A stretch of DNA of 64,000 nt from Latilactobacillus curvatus JCM 1096 = DSM 20019 (lineage in GTDB: Bacteria > Bacillota > Bacilli > Lactobacillales > Lactobacillaceae): the NCBI RefSeq assembly GCF_004101845.1, contig NZ_CP026116.1:1798001-1862000 (forward strand), given 5' to 3'. The notes beneath the pieces were generated by a model. The model saw only the letters and a list, made by a program, of their open reading frames with translations, made no database searches and had not been told where the DNA came from. Positions 18,232 to 28,157 of this stretch are shown here, one piece after another; the stretch's first letter is position 1; each line of letters opens with the position of its first letter. The position numbers and the translations under genes are program-made.

Positions 18232-19258
18232 ATGATTTTTCGAAACCGGCGGATACTGATAACCTGTTTAATGTTAGGTGGCTTCTTTTTAGCGCGACCA
18301 CAAACGGTCCAAGCAACGCCTGAAGAAACGCAAACTGCCATTAAGACAGCACAAGATCATCTATCCGAATTGAATAATAATATTAGTAATTTAACGTTAA
18401 AAACAACGCAATTGAACGAACAAATGACTGCAAAACAGGCGGATATTAAAGAAAAACAAGACGAGTTCAGCAAAACATCTGCTGATTATCAAAAGCAAGT
18501 GGCGATTATTGAAGGTAACCTGCGGCAATTACAAACACGAGATAGCAGTTTTAATCTTGATATGATCGATAGTTTATTGTCGAGCCAAAGTTTGAGCGAT
18601 TTATTCCAAAAAGGTTCAATCATCAATCGACTGTTAGACGCTAAGGCGGATAATGCCGCTGAAACGGCCTCATTAGCTGAAAAAAAGCTGAACAAAAGAC
18701 TGAATTAGAAGCGCAACAGGCCAAGCTGGTATCATTATCACAGGAAAATGATGCTGCAATTAAGGACTTAGATCAACAAAAACAACAAGCTAACGACCAA
18801 TTAACGCAACTACAAACGAAGTTCAAGAAAGAATTAGAGGCGCAAGCGGCTGCTCAAAAAGCGGCGAGTGATGCAGGTGCCGCATTAATTACTGGTAACA
18901 AGGATTTAATGAATAATAAGATTATCCAAGAAGCGGTTAAATATTTAGGCGACCCTATGTTTGGGGTGGCACCACACCCGAAGGATTTGACTGTTCTGGC
19001 TTAGTGCAATACGTTTACGCTAAAAATGGGATTAAATTACCCCGTGTTTCACAAGATCAAAGTAAGTTAGGCAAAGATGTACCGCTCAATGAATTACAAC
19101 CAAACGACCTATTATTCTGGGGAGGGGTTGGAACAGCCCACCATGTCGCAATCTACATTGGGGATGGCTACTTTATCCAAGCACCACAACCTGGCGATAA
19201 AGTTCGAATTACTAAAATTTCAGATTACAAACCAGATTTTGCCCGTCGTTTATCATAA
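18232..19258 (+). pseudogene. Secreted NlpC/P60 peptidoglycan hydrolase, broken by two frameshifts
   Basis: It has a signal peptide at the N-terminus (MIFRNRRILITCLML..., cleavage near VQATP), then a long Q/K/A-rich coiled coil. The C-terminal NlpC/P60 domain has catalytic FDCSGLVQYVY, and a His region AHHVAIYIGDG. The three pieces are in three frames. The first break is at an A7 run (18680-18686), where one more A restores the frame; the second is near 18951-18958 (GACCCTATG), where one more base would give the expected Tyr-Val-Trp-Gly-Gly. All catalytic residues survive, so it may be a recent pseudogene or a pair of sequencing errors. GGAGG precedes ATG 18232. Such proteins act as endopeptidases on the cell wall. 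Confidence 0.85.
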
Positions 19259-19263
19259 AAAAT

Positions 19264-19316
19264 AAGAACTGACCAAGGAATCGAGGCGTTTCGATTACCT
19301 TGGTCAGTTCTTTTTT
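19264..19316 (+). terminator. Terminator of the NlpC/P60 gene
   Basis: AAGAACTGACCAAGG ... CCTTGGTCAGTTCTT and T run. Confidence 0.9.
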
Positions 19317-19319
19317 AAA

Positions 19320-19349
19320 TTGTGGTAGTAATTCATGCGTAACTATAGT
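19320..19349 (+). promoter_or_regulatory. Possible promoter of kimA
   Basis: TTGTGG (19320-19325), 18-base spacer, TATAGT (19344-19349). About 140 bases of leader follow before the start codon; I see no recognisable riboswitch in it. Confidence 0.4.
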
Positions 19350-19490
19350 AGAATACGATTTGTTTGAATAAACGGCAATTATTTTTTTAAGTTATAGAGA
19401 AATTCAAAAGTCACTGTGTGGATTGCGACGAATGATATTCACATGAGGGCTTTTTATGTTAGAAATATTATTTAAAGGGGTCATATTGCT

Positions 19491-21320
19491 ATGCAACAGT
19501 TAAAACGGATTTTTATCGGGAAACCGTTAAAATCTTCCGATGAGGGTAATCAAAAATTAGGACGCTTTAAAGCGTTAGCGATGCTATCTTCTGATGCATT
19601 GTCATCAGTGGCCTACGGGACAGAAGAAATCGTCATCGTATTGACGACCCTTTCGGCCGCGGCAATTTGGTATTCAATTCCAATCGCAGCCTTTGTGCTC
19701 GTATTGCTATTGTCATTAACTTTGTCATATCGCCAAGTGATCCACGCCTATCCAGGTGGTGGTGGCGCCTACGTTGTTTCCAGTGAAAATTTGGGGAAAA
19801 ATGCTGGTTTAGTGGCAGGTGGTTCACTGCTTGTGGATTACATGTTAACCGTTGCGGTTAGTATTTCCGCGGGTGCGGAAGCGATCACCTCGGCCATTCC
19901 GGCATTGTATGGGCATCAAGTAGGGATTTCCTTCATTATCGTTTTGATCTTGATGGGAATGAATCTACGTGGGATGCGTGAATCAGCATCATTTTTAATG
20001 GTGCCCGTTTACTTATTCGTCTTGATGATGACTTTAATGATCATCGTTGGGTGTTATAAGATCTTCACAGGTGCGATTCCGTTCCACGCAACATCAACCG
20101 TTGGGGCTGTTGTACCAGGTGTTTCGATGGCGTTGATTTTTAGAGCCTTCTCATCAGGTTCATCATCATTAACTGGGGTTGAAGCCATCAGTAATGCGGT
20201 ACCATTTTTCAAGAAGCCACGTGCAACAAACGCGGCTGAAACATTAGCAATCATGGCAGCCATCTTAGGTTTCTTCTTTGCTGGGATTACATTTTTAAAC
20301 TACTGGTACGGCATTGTACCAGCAGAAAAAGTAACTGTTCTATCACAAGTGGCCCAACACACCTTTGGGAAAGGCTTTTTATTCTATATTGTGCAATTTG
20401 CAACGGCCTTTATTTTAGCCGTCGCTGCGAATACTGGATTCTCCGCTTTTCCAGTGTTAGCGTATAATTTAGCCAAAGACAAATATATGCCACACATGTA
20501 CATGGATCGTGGCGATCGTTTAGGTTATTCAAACGGGATTATTACATTGGCGATTGGTTCAATGGCATTGATTTTCATCTTTAACGGGGATACATCACGC
20601 TTGATTCCACTTTATGCGGTTGGTGTGTTCATTCCATTTACGCTTTCTCAATCTGGGATGTTGCGCAAGTGGTGGGTCGAACGACCAAAGAATTGGTTTG
20701 GTAAATCAATTGCCAATTTTGTTGGCGCTTTGATTTCGTTTGCTATCTTAGTCATTCTCTTCGTTTATCGCTTACCTGATATCTGGCCATTCTTCATCAT
20801 CATGCCTGTTATGATTTGGATTTTCTATAAGATTCATGATCATTACAAGAAAGTGGCGCTTCAACTACGCGTGAGTGCTAAAGAAGCCGTCTTGCATGAT
20901 TATGACGGTTCAACTGTGATTGTCTTGGTCAGCAACGTGACCCAAGTAACCCGTGGTGCGCTAGATTACGCACAATCAATCGGGGATTATGTGATTGCGA
21001 TGCATGTCTCAACGGATGAAAATCCAGCCAAGGAACGTGAAATTCAAGCTGAATTCAAGGAAGATTTTCCGAATGTCCGGTTCGTCGATGTCCATTCATC
21101 ATACCGGTCAATTCAAAAACCAATTGTTCGCTTTGTTGACATTGTTAGCAAGAATGCGCAAAAACGGAACTTTACAACCACGGTCTTGGTCCCACAATTC
21201 GTACCAAGAAAACCATGGCAAAACATTTTGCATAACCAATCAAGTCTAAGACTAAGAACGGCATTTGCAAACCGCGAAAACATTATTATTTCAACATATA
21301 GTTATCACTTAAAACACTAG
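19491..21320 (+). CDS. kimA: KimA-type potassium importer (APC superfamily)
   Basis: A 609-residue protein with about 12 membrane segments and a cytosolic C-terminal domain of about 150 residues (from about 455). The N-terminal signature IGKPLKSSDEGNQKLGRFKA then LSSDALSSVAYGTEE and AYPGGGGAYVVS closely follows B. subtilis KimA (YdaO) from memory. KimA imports K+ with protons and is inhibited by c-di-AMP binding its C-terminal domain. In B. subtilis a c-di-AMP riboswitch precedes it; none is evident here. Older annotations would call it an amino-acid permease. It is followed by four tandem structured repeats and a terminator. Confidence 0.85.
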   Translation: MQQLKRIFIGKPLKSSDEGNQKLGRFKALAMLSSDALSSVAYGTEEIVIVLTTLSAAAIWYSIPIAAFVLVLLLSLTLSYRQVIHAYPGGGGAYVVSSENLGKNAGLVAGGSLLVDYMLTVAVSISAGAEAITSAIPALYGHQVGISFIIVLILMGMNLRGMRESASFLMVPVYLFVLMMTLMIIVGCYKIFTGAIPFHATSTVGAVVPGVSMALIFRAFSSGSSSLTGVEAISNAVPFFKKPRATNAAETLAIMAAILGFFFAGITFLNYWYGIVPAEKVTVLSQVAQHTFGKGFLFYIVQFATAFILAVAANTGFSAFPVLAYNLAKDKYMPHMYMDRGDRLGYSNGIITLAIGSMALIFIFNGDTSRLIPLYAVGVFIPFTLSQSGMLRKWWVERPKNWFGKSIANFVGALISFAILVILFVYRLPDIWPFFIIMPVMIWIFYKIHDHYKKVALQLRVSAKEAVLHDYDGSTVIVLVSNVTQVTRGALDYAQSIGDYVIAMHVSTDENPAKEREIQAEFKEDFPNVRFVDVHSSYRSIQKPIVRFVDIVSKNAQKRNFTTTVLVPQFVPRKPWQNILHNQSSLRLRTAFANRENIIISTYSYHLKH

Positions 21321-21437
21321 AAGTGCGACTCGATCTGAGTAGGCTTTGAGGATTAACAGTAAAATGGGCATTGTGGCGGTTCTTGCCATGATGCTCATTT
21401 TGCAGTTAACCGGAAAAGACTGATCGAGGAGCGCGTT
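21321..21437 (+). repeat. Structured repeat element, copy P4
   Basis: First of four tandem copies, beginning directly after the kimA stop. The outer arm CTCGATCTGAGTAGGCTTT pairs with AAAAGACTGATCGAG. GAGGATTAAC pairs with GTTAACCGG. The long inner hairpin is AAAATGGGCATTGTGGC against GCCATGATGCTCATTTT. Confidence 0.9.
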
Positions 21438-21445
21438 AAAGAAAG

Positions 21446-21553
21446 AAGTGCGTTTAGCAACCGAGCATTAATACAAAATTGGCAGTTATCCCGAGTTGTG
21501 GGATGACTGCCAATTTTAGATTAAGCGGAAGTTGGTGCAACTAAAAGCACGTT
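21446..21553 (+). repeat. Structured repeat element, copy P5
   Basis: Second tandem copy, shorter. Inner hairpin AAAATTGGCAGTTATCCC against GGGATGACTGCCAATTTT, with outer arm TTTAGCAACCGAG... against GGTGCAACTAAA. Confidence 0.88.
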
Positions 21554-21559
21554 AGAAGA

Positions 21560-21675
21560 GAAGTGTGTTTGAAACGGTTTGACTTTGAGCATTAGCCTAA
21601 ATCTGTGAATGAGCGACGGAGTTGATCGTTTGCGGATTGTAGCTAAGCGCAAGAGTCAGTTTCAAAAAGCACGTT
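21560..21675 (+). repeat. Structured repeat element, copy P6
   Basis: Third tandem copy. Outer arm TTTGAAACGGTTTGACTTTG against AAGAGTCAGTTTCAAA, GAGCATTAGC against GCTAAGCGC, and the standard inner hairpin GAGCGACGGAGTTGATCG. Confidence 0.92.
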
Positions 21676-21683
21676 AAAAGAAG

Positions 21684-21798
21684 AAGTGTGTTCAAACCGA
21701 TTATGTTCTGAGGATTAGCAAAATTAGACGAATAAGCGACGAAGTCGATTGGTTGGCTAATTAGGCTAAACGCAGGAACATGGTTTGAAAAGCACATT
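21684..21798 (+). repeat. Structured repeat element, copy P7
   Basis: Fourth tandem copy. Outer arm TTCAAACCGATTATGTTCTG against CAGGAACATGGTTTGAA. It ends AAGCACATT, just before the kimA terminator. Confidence 0.9.
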
Positions 21799-21801
21799 AT
21801 C

Positions 21802-21839
21802 AGCCCCGCTCACCTTTTCGGTGCGCGGGGCTTTTTTTG
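21802..21839 (+). terminator. Terminator after the kimA repeat array
   Basis: AGCCCCGCTCACC ... GGTGCGCGGGGCT with a T run. The four repeats are therefore within the kimA transcript. Confidence 0.9.
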
Positions 21840-21935
21840 TTTTTCTACGGGTACAGCAAAACTTTTTATTCTGGGCAAAAATTGCTACAATAGAAGCTAT
21901 ATCAAAGTCTGAGAAAGAACATTAAGGGGCGCAAC

Positions 21936-22739
21936 ATGCGAATTTTATTTATTGGTGATACAGTGGGCACAATGGGTCAAAAAATGATCAATGATTACCT
22001 ACCAGCATTAAAGCAACAATACAAACCACAGGTGACCATTATCAACGGCGAAAACATCGCGGATGGTAAGGGGATGACTCAAAAGGATTATAAGAATCTT
22101 TTACAAGCTGGGGCCGATGCGATTACGATGGGCAATCATACTTGGAATAAGCGCGATATTTTAGAATTCATCGACGATGCTAAAAAATTAGTGCGGCCGG
22201 CCAATTTTCCGAAAGGAACGCCTGGGCAAGGGATGACAATGATTAACGTCAATCAAGCCAAATTAGCCGTGATTAACTTACAAGGGCGCGCCTTGATGAA
22301 TGAACTACTAATTGATCCGTTTGAAATGTTAGATGAAATGGTGGCTGAAATTAGTAAAGAAACCAACTGTATCTTCGTTGATTTTCATGCCGAAACGACG
22401 AGTGAAAAACTCGCACTTGCTTGGTATCTTGATGGCCGGATTTCAGCGTTAGTTGGGACCCATACACATGTGCAAACAAACGATGCGCGCGTCTTACCTG
22501 AAGGCACAGCCGTTTTAACGGATGCTGGGATGACTGGCCCTTATAACGGGATTCTAGGCGTGAAGCGCGAAAAGATCATTAATCGGTTTAAAACACAACG
22601 GCCAGAACGGTTCGAATTAGTGACTGAAGGACCGGGTCAATTGAATGGCTGTTTAATTGAAATTGATGACAAAACGGGTCATGCTAAATCAATTAAACCG
22701 ATCCAGATTTCACCAGATCACCCCTATACGCAATTTTAA
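21936..22739 (+). CDS. ymdB: YmdB-family metallophosphoesterase
   Basis: A 267-residue protein. Metal-binding motifs run through it: FIGDTVGTMG (D8 region), INGENIADG, TMGNHTWNKRD (His68 region), DFHAETTSEK and GTHTHVQTND. In B. subtilis YmdB is a 2',3'-cyclic nucleotide phosphodiesterase affecting motility and biofilm choice. The start is ATG 21936 with AAGGGGCG upstream; TACAAT at about 21886-21891 is a possible -10. It stands directly ahead of mutS-mutL, a usual neighbourhood in lactobacilli. Confidence 0.92.
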   Translation: MRILFIGDTVGTMGQKMINDYLPALKQQYKPQVTIINGENIADGKGMTQKDYKNLLQAGADAITMGNHTWNKRDILEFIDDAKKLVRPANFPKGTPGQGMTMINVNQAKLAVINLQGRALMNELLIDPFEMLDEMVAEISKETNCIFVDFHAETTSEKLALAWYLDGRISALVGTHTHVQTNDARVLPEGTAVLTDAGMTGPYNGILGVKREKIINRFKTQRPERFELVTEGPGQLNGCLIEIDDKTGHAKSIKPIQISPDHPYTQF

Positions 22740-22784
22740 GCACCTTAGCAGCAGATCAACGTCAATGAGAGAGGGATTAACAAC

Positions 22785-25370
22785 ATGCCACAAAAAACGA
22801 AAGAAACGCCAATGATGGCGCAATATCAAAAGGTCAAGGATCAGTATCCGGACGCTTTTTTATTTTATCGCCTCGGTGATTTTTACGAACTCTTTAATGA
22901 TGATGCTGTCAAAGCTTCACAATTATTGGAACTCACACTAACAGCACGCAATAAAAATGCGGATGATCCAATTCCAATGTGTGGGGTACCACACCATGCA
23001 GCCCAAAATTACATCGATATTCTAGTCGATCAAGGTTACAAGGTTGCTATTTGTGAACAAATGGAAGATCCTAAAACCGCTAAAGGGATGGTCAAGCGGG
23101 AAGTCATTCAACTGGTCACACCAGGAACGATGATGGATGAAAAAGCCGGCCATGCCAAACAAAATAATTACTTAACAGCAGTGGTGGCAGATGGCGATCA
23201 GTTTGGCTTTGCTTATACCGATTTATCAACTGGTGAGATGAAAGTCAGCCAGATTGCGAGTTTGGATTTATTGCTCAACGAAATGTTGAGTTTACAAACC
23301 AAAGAAGTTGTCATTAACCACGGTGTTGCCAGTGAGGTTGTGCACGCGTTTGTTCAACAACAAATTCTCGTGTCGTATCAAGAAGATGGCGATGCAACGG
23401 CCGAAGTCAGTTTCGTTTCACAAAACATCTCCCAGCCCCTTGAACTGGCCGTGATTAAACAATTGGTCTTGTATTTGGCAACGACGCAAAAGCGCCATTT
23501 AGGGCATTTACAACGGGCCCAAGAGTACGAGCCATCCCAATATTTAAAATTAGACCATTCTGCGAAGATGAACCTTGAATTAACGGCTTCTTTACGCACT
23601 GGTCATAAGAGCGGGACATTATTGTGGTTATTGGATGAAACCAAGACGGCAATGGGTGGCCGGTTATTAAAACAATGGTTAGAACGGCCATTATTGGATT
23701 TAAAGGCGATTCAAAACCGGCAACGCCAAGTCGCTAGTTTCATGAACCATTATTTTGAACGGACAAACTTGCAAGACGCCCTCACAAAAGTGTATGACCT
23801 AGAACGGCTAGCAGGTCGGGTCGCATTTGGCAGTGTTAATGGCCGCGATTTAATTCAGTTGAAGACTTCCTTGGAACAAATTCCAACGATTAAAACGATT
23901 TTAACGGGCATTAATGACGATCAGACCTTTGACCGTGCGTTAGACCAACTCGATCCGGTTGATGATGTACGCGAGCTCATTGAAACGGCCATCAATCCCG
24001 ATGCGCCAATTTCAGTGACTGACGGTGGGATTATTCAATCGGGTTACAACGAAACATTAGATGATTATCGCGATGCGATGTCTAACGGGAAACAATGGCT
24101 AGCACAACTTGAAGCTAAAGAACGCGAAATTACCGGGATTCATAATTTAAAAATTGGCTTTAATCGCGTGTTTGGTTACTATATCGAAGTGACACGTGCG
24201 AATTTAGACGCGCTACCTGAAGGGCGTTATGAACGGAAACAAACCTTAACCAACGCCGAACGGTTCATTACACCGGAATTAAAGGCGAAAGAACAATTGA
24301 TTTTAGAAGCCGAAGAACGCTCAACCGCGCTTGAATATGAGTTATTCACGCAAGTTCGCGAAACCGTTAAGTTGGAGATTGAACGGCTTCAAACCCTCGC
24401 TAAAAGTGTGGCGGCCCTTGATGTCTTACAAAGTTTTGCCGTAGTCAGTGAAAACTACCACTACGTTCAGCCGACATTAATGACTGATAGTCGCGAAATT
24501 GATTTAGTGGATGGGCGTCATCCAGTGGTTGAAAAAGTGCTCGGTCGCCAAAAATACATTCCCAACGCGGTTCAAATGGGCACCGATACGGATATGCTCT
24601 TAATTACTGGTCCGAATATGTCTGGGAAGAGTACGTACATGCGGCAACTGGCTTTGACGGTCATCATGGCGCAGATGGGATGTTTTGTACCGGCTAAATC
24701 TGCGAACTTACCGATTTTTGATCAGATCTTTACGCGCATTGGTGCGGCCGATGATTTAATTTCCGGTCAAAGTACCTTCATGGTCGAAATGATGGAAGCC
24801 AATCGCGCGATTATGAACGCGACACAAAATAGCTTGATTCTCTTTGACGAAATCGGACGCGGAACAGCCACCTATGATGGAATGGCCTTGGCCCAAGCGA
24901 TTATTGAATACATTCACGACAACGTGCATGCCAAGACACTCTTTTCAACGCATTATCACGAATTGACCAGCTTAGCGGATTCACTAACCGCATTGAAAAA
25001 CGTCCACGTCGGGGCAGTTGAAGAAAATGGCGAGTTAGTCTTTTTACACAAGATGCTGGCTGGCCCAGCTGATAAGTCATACGGGATTCACGTGGCTAAA
25101 TTAGCGGGGATGCCGACACCGTTGTTGAACCGCGCAGATATCATCTTGGATCAATTAGAAGATAAACCAAAGGCAGCTGTCGTGCCGGCTGCTGAACCGG
25201 TTGAAGAAGTGGATGAACAAATTTCACTATTCGAACCAGAAGTGGCACCACAAGCGGATCCAAAAGCAGCTAAAGTCCTAGCGGCGGTTAAACAATTCGA
25301 CTTAATGAGCGCCACACCACTAGACGCGCTAAACATGCTATACAAATGGCAAAAGGAATTAAACAAATAA
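22785..25370 (+). CDS. mutS: DNA mismatch repair protein MutS
   Basis: Recognises mismatches and small loops in DNA as a sliding-clamp ATPase. It is 861 residues, full length. The N-terminal [15 protein letters not shown] has the mismatch-wedge Phe-x-Glu. The C-terminal ATPase has Walker [14 protein letters not shown], Walker [12 protein letters not shown] and the STHYHEL switch. An acidic linker and the C-terminal tail (about 800-861) follow. GAGAGGG lies ahead of ATG 22785. Two structured repeats sit between it and mutL with no terminator, so the two are probably still cotranscribed. Confidence 0.97.
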   Translation: MPQKTKETPMMAQYQKVKDQYPDAFLFYRLGDFYELFNDDAVKASQLLELTLTARNKNADDPIPMCGVPHHAAQNYIDILVDQGYKVAICEQMEDPKTAKGMVKREVIQLVTPGTMMDEKAGHAKQNNYLTAVVADGDQFGFAYTDLSTGEMKVSQIASLDLLLNEMLSLQTKEVVINHGVASEVVHAFVQQQILVSYQEDGDATAEVSFVSQNISQPLELAVIKQLVLYLATTQKRHLGHLQRAQEYEPSQYLKLDHSAKMNLELTASLRTGHKSGTLLWLLDETKTAMGGRLLKQWLERPLLDLKAIQNRQRQVASFMNHYFERTNLQDALTKVYDLERLAGRVAFGSVNGRDLIQLKTSLEQIPTIKTILTGINDDQTFDRALDQLDPVDDVRELIETAINPDAPISVTDGGIIQSGYNETLDDYRDAMSNGKQWLAQLEAKEREITGIHNLKIGFNRVFGYYIEVTRANLDALPEGRYERKQTLTNAERFITPELKAKEQLILEAEERSTALEYELFTQVRETVKLEIERLQTLAKSVAALDVLQSFAVVSENYHYVQPTLMTDSREIDLVDGRHPVVEKVLGRQKYIPNAVQMGTDTDMLLITGPNMSGKSTYMRQLALTVIMAQMGCFVPAKSANLPIFDQIFTRIGAADDLISGQSTFMVEMMEANRAIMNATQNSLILFDEIGRGTATYDGMALAQAIIEYIHDNVHAKTLFSTHYHELTSLADSLTALKNVHVGAVEENGELVFLHKMLAGPADKSYGIHVAKLAGMPTPLLNRADIILDQLEDKPKAAVVPAAEPVEEVDEQISLFEPEVAPQADPKAAKVLAAVKQFDLMSATPLDALNMLYKWQKELNK

Positions 25371-25485
25371 GAGTGCGTCATCAACGGGTAACTTCTGAGC
25401 ATTTACAGCACTTGACGAATTGGCGATGTAATCGCCGATTTGGCAAGTGGGGTAAAGCGGAAGAAGTTGTTGATGAAAGCACGTT
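25370..25485 (+). repeat. Structured repeat element, copy P8, overlapping the mutS stop
   Basis: Starts at the last base of the mutS TAA. Outer arm CATCAACGGGTAACTTC against GAAGAAGTTGTTGATG, GAGCATTTAC against GTAAAGCGG, and inner GGCGATGTAATCGCC. Confidence 0.93.
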
Positions 25486-25491
25486 TCGGAT

Positions 25492-25609
25492 AAGAGTGTA
25501 TTCAAGCTTGTCCAACTTTTGAGCATTAGCACAGGGAAGCGAATTAGCGACGCAGTCGATGATTTGATTCACAGCGCTAAGCGCAGAAAGTTAGCTTGAA
25601 AAGCACGTT
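25492..25609 (+). repeat. Structured repeat element, copy P9
   Basis: Follows P8. Outer arm TTCAAGCTTGTCCAACTTT against GAAAGTTAGCTTGAA, GAGCATTAGC against GCTAAGCGC. It lies 42 bases ahead of mutL. Confidence 0.92.
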
Positions 25610-25650
25610 TTAGCACTAAATACCCACACGTCAGAAAAAGGAGAACGCTA

Positions 25651-27600
25651 ATGGGGAAAATTCATGAACTGTCAGAAATATTAAGTAACCAAATTGCGGC
25701 GGGCGAAGTAATTGAGCGGCCAGCTTCAGTTGTCAAAGAGTTGGCAGAAAATGCGATTGACGCCAATAGTACTCAAATTGACATCGTGATTGAACAGGCT
25801 GGTTTGCAATTGATTCAAGTCATCGATAACGGCGATGGGATTGAACCGGAAGATGTACCCACTGCATTTAAGCGACACGCGACAAGTAAGATTGCCACGC
25901 GCCAGGATCTTTTCAAAATTCAGTCACTTGGCTTTCGGGGTGAAGCGTTAGCCAGTATCGCGTCAGTGTCCGATTTGACGATTGAAACGGCAACCGCTGA
26001 TTCGTTAGGGACATTTGCTCATTTTAAAGGTGGCGTCTTAGAAGAACAGAAAACTAATCCAATTCGCCCTGGGACGGCAATCACGGTTCGTGATTTATTC
26101 TTCAACACGCCAGCCCGCTTGAAATATGTGAAGACGTTCCAGACTGAATTGGCAAACGTGATCGATATCGTCAATCGCTTGGCGATGAGTCATCCTCAGA
26201 TTGCGTTCACGTTAACCAATGATGATCACCTGCTGTTAAAAACGGCGGGTAATAACGATTTACAACAGACGATTGCCGGGATCTATGGCGTTACAATGGC
26301 TAAGCAACTCTTGCCAGTCAGTGCAGAAGATCTCGATTTTAAATTAACCGGCTATGTATCGCTACCGAAACTAACGCGGGCCAGTCGTAATTACATTTCA
26401 GTGTTGATTAATGGTCGTTATATCAAGAATTATCAATTGAATAAGGCGATTATCAAGGGTTACGGTTCAAAATTAATGGTCGGCCGTTATCCAGTCGTCG
26501 TTTTAAATATTCAAATGGATCCACTGTTAATCGATGTCAATGTCCATCCGACCAAGCAAGAAGTCCGCTTGAGTAAGGAACCTGCTTTGATGGCGTTGAT
26601 TGAAAAAGCAATTCGTGAGCGACTCAGCACCGAGAATTTAATTCCCGATGCAGTGCAGAATCTAAAACAAACGAAACCGGTCGATGTGGACCAGCTTCAA
26701 ATGGATTTAAACCAAATTACGAGTCAACGGCGCAATGCGACTGGTACGGTGCGGCCAATTCAGCCCCAAACAGTTCCTGAAAAGCCGGTTAAAACTGAAA
26801 TGCAAGCGGCAGCGCAAATTGCGGAAACCGAAACACCCCTTAAACGAGAACCAACTGCTAATCCTAATTTAAATAGCCTGCCGATATTTGAACAACCCCA
26901 ACAATTGGCCCGGTGGGATGATAAGTACGAAGCAGAGGCGATCGGAAATCCGTTTGGTGAACAACCTGAAGATGATGCAGCACCCATTGAGCGTTTCCCA
27001 GCGTTACGCTATATTGGACAACTGCACAATACATTCTTATTAGCAGAAGGTGAAGATGGCTTTTACATCTTAGATCAACATGCTGCTCAAGAACGGATTA
27101 AGTATGAATACTATCGCGAAAAAATTGGTGAAGTTAGCAACGACGCCCAGAATTTATTGGTGCCCCTTGTGTTGGAATATCCCAATAGTGATGCGATTAA
27201 GATTCAAGCACAAAAGGAACTCCTTGCCGCAGTGGGTGTGCAGCTAGAGAGCTTCGGCCAAAATAGTTTTGTTATCCATAGTCATCCGACGTGGATTGCG
27301 CAAGGCCAAGAAGAAGCAACGATTCGCGAGATGATTGACACTGTATTGGAAAACGGGAAGTTAGACATTGCCCATTTCCGTGAAAAAACGGCGATTATGA
27401 TCAGCTGTAAACAGTCAATCAAGGCACACCATCACTTAGATGATGCGCAAGCTAAAGCATTGTTGGTTGATCTGGCACAGACGGAAAATCCGTTTAACTG
27501 TCCACATGGCCGACCGGTTTTAATCCATTACACGCAAAAAGATTTAGAAAAAATGTTTAAACGGATTCAAGATCCACACCATAGTTGGGAGGGCGAATAA
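25651..27600 (+). CDS. mutL: DNA mismatch repair protein MutL
   Basis: Couples MutS recognition to strand removal. It is 649 residues. The N-terminal GHKL ATPase has motifs LAENAIDANST, IDNGDGIE, RHATSKI and LGFRGEALASI. A variable linker (about 340-440) contains Gln/Pro/Glu-rich sequence. The C-terminal dimerisation domain has DQHAAQERIKYE (the endonuclease DQHAxxER motif) and CPHGRPV near the end, so it looks like a nicking-competent MutL. AAAAAGGAG precedes ATG 25651. The stop overlaps the maf start. Confidence 0.96.
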   Translation: MGKIHELSEILSNQIAAGEVIERPASVVKELAENAIDANSTQIDIVIEQAGLQLIQVIDNGDGIEPEDVPTAFKRHATSKIATRQDLFKIQSLGFRGEALASIASVSDLTIETATADSLGTFAHFKGGVLEEQKTNPIRPGTAITVRDLFFNTPARLKYVKTFQTELANVIDIVNRLAMSHPQIAFTLTNDDHLLLKTAGNNDLQQTIAGIYGVTMAKQLLPVSAEDLDFKLTGYVSLPKLTRASRNYISVLINGRYIKNYQLNKAIIKGYGSKLMVGRYPVVVLNIQMDPLLIDVNVHPTKQEVRLSKEPALMALIEKAIRERLSTENLIPDAVQNLKQTKPVDVDQLQMDLNQITSQRRNATGTVRPIQPQTVPEKPVKTEMQAAAQIAETETPLKREPTANPNLNSLPIFEQPQQLARWDDKYEAEAIGNPFGEQPEDDAAPIERFPALRYIGQLHNTFLLAEGEDGFYILDQHAAQERIKYEYYREKIGEVSNDAQNLLVPLVLEYPNSDAIKIQAQKELLAAVGVQLESFGQNSFVIHSHPTWIAQGQEEATIREMIDTVLENGKLDIAHFREKTAIMISCKQSIKAHHHLDDAQAKALLVDLAQTENPFNCPHGRPVLIHYTQKDLEKMFKRIQDPHHSWEGE

Positions 27601-28157
27601 TGTTTATCTTAGCATCACAATCACCAAGACGCCGCGAACTTTTACAAAAAGTCGTGCCTGATTTCGAAGTCCAACCCGCAACAATCGATGAACGCCAGGT
27701 ACCAGTGACGGCACCAGCTGACTACGTGCAGATGTTGGCGCAACTTAAGGGTGAATCCATCGCCCAAAAGAATCCTCAGGCCACTGTGCTCAGTGCTGAT
27801 ACTGTTGTCAGTTTTCAGGGCACGATTTACGGTAAGCCACATGATCGTCAAGATGCAGCCGAAATGTTACGGCAATTGAGTGGCAGCACGCATCAAGCTT
27901 ATACAGGTGTTTGGTTATCCATTGATGGTGAAATCCGCAAAACGGTTGTCCAAACTGATGTCACGTTCTGGCCGTTAAGTCATGAAATGATTGAAACGTA
28001 TTTAGACACCGAAGAGTACCGGGATAAGGCTGGTGCTTATGGTATTCAGGGACAGGGAAGTCTGCTCGTTGAGAAAATCAACGGTGACTTTTACAATGTT
28101 GTTGGCTTGCCCATCAGTACGGTGGCTCGGTTGTTAACCGCTAAGGAGGCTGACTAA
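27600..28157 (+). CDS. maf: Maf-family nucleotide pyrophosphatase
   Basis: A 185-residue Maf/YhdE protein, a house-cleaning pyrophosphatase for dTTP, UTP or modified nucleotides, also linked to septum control. ASQSPRRREL at residues 4-13 is the Ser/Arg substrate loop. LSADTVV carries the catalytic Asp and DKAGAYGIQGQG is the C-terminal signature. The ATG shares its A with the mutL TAA; GGGAGGG lies 7 bases upstream. The gene end overlaps the next start by 1 base. Confidence 0.93.
   Translation: MFILASQSPRRRELLQKVVPDFEVQPATIDERQVPVTAPADYVQMLAQLKGESIAQKNPQATVLSADTVVSFQGTIYGKPHDRQDAAEMLRQLSGSTHQAYTGVWLSIDGEIRKTVVQTDVTFWPLSHEMIETYLDTEEYRDKAGAYGIQGQGSLLVEKINGDFYNVVGLPISTVARLLTAKEAD

Noticed and set aside
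19320-19490. c-di-AMP (ydaO) riboswitch ahead of kimA
   Set aside because: The leader is short, AT-rich and lacks the conserved core I would expect; not claimed without a covariance search.
21321-21798. Possible CRISPR array
   Set aside because: The units are about 115 bp, palindromic throughout, with variable arms and linkers of a few bases; no spacer-repeat pattern of 25-40 bp and no cas genes.
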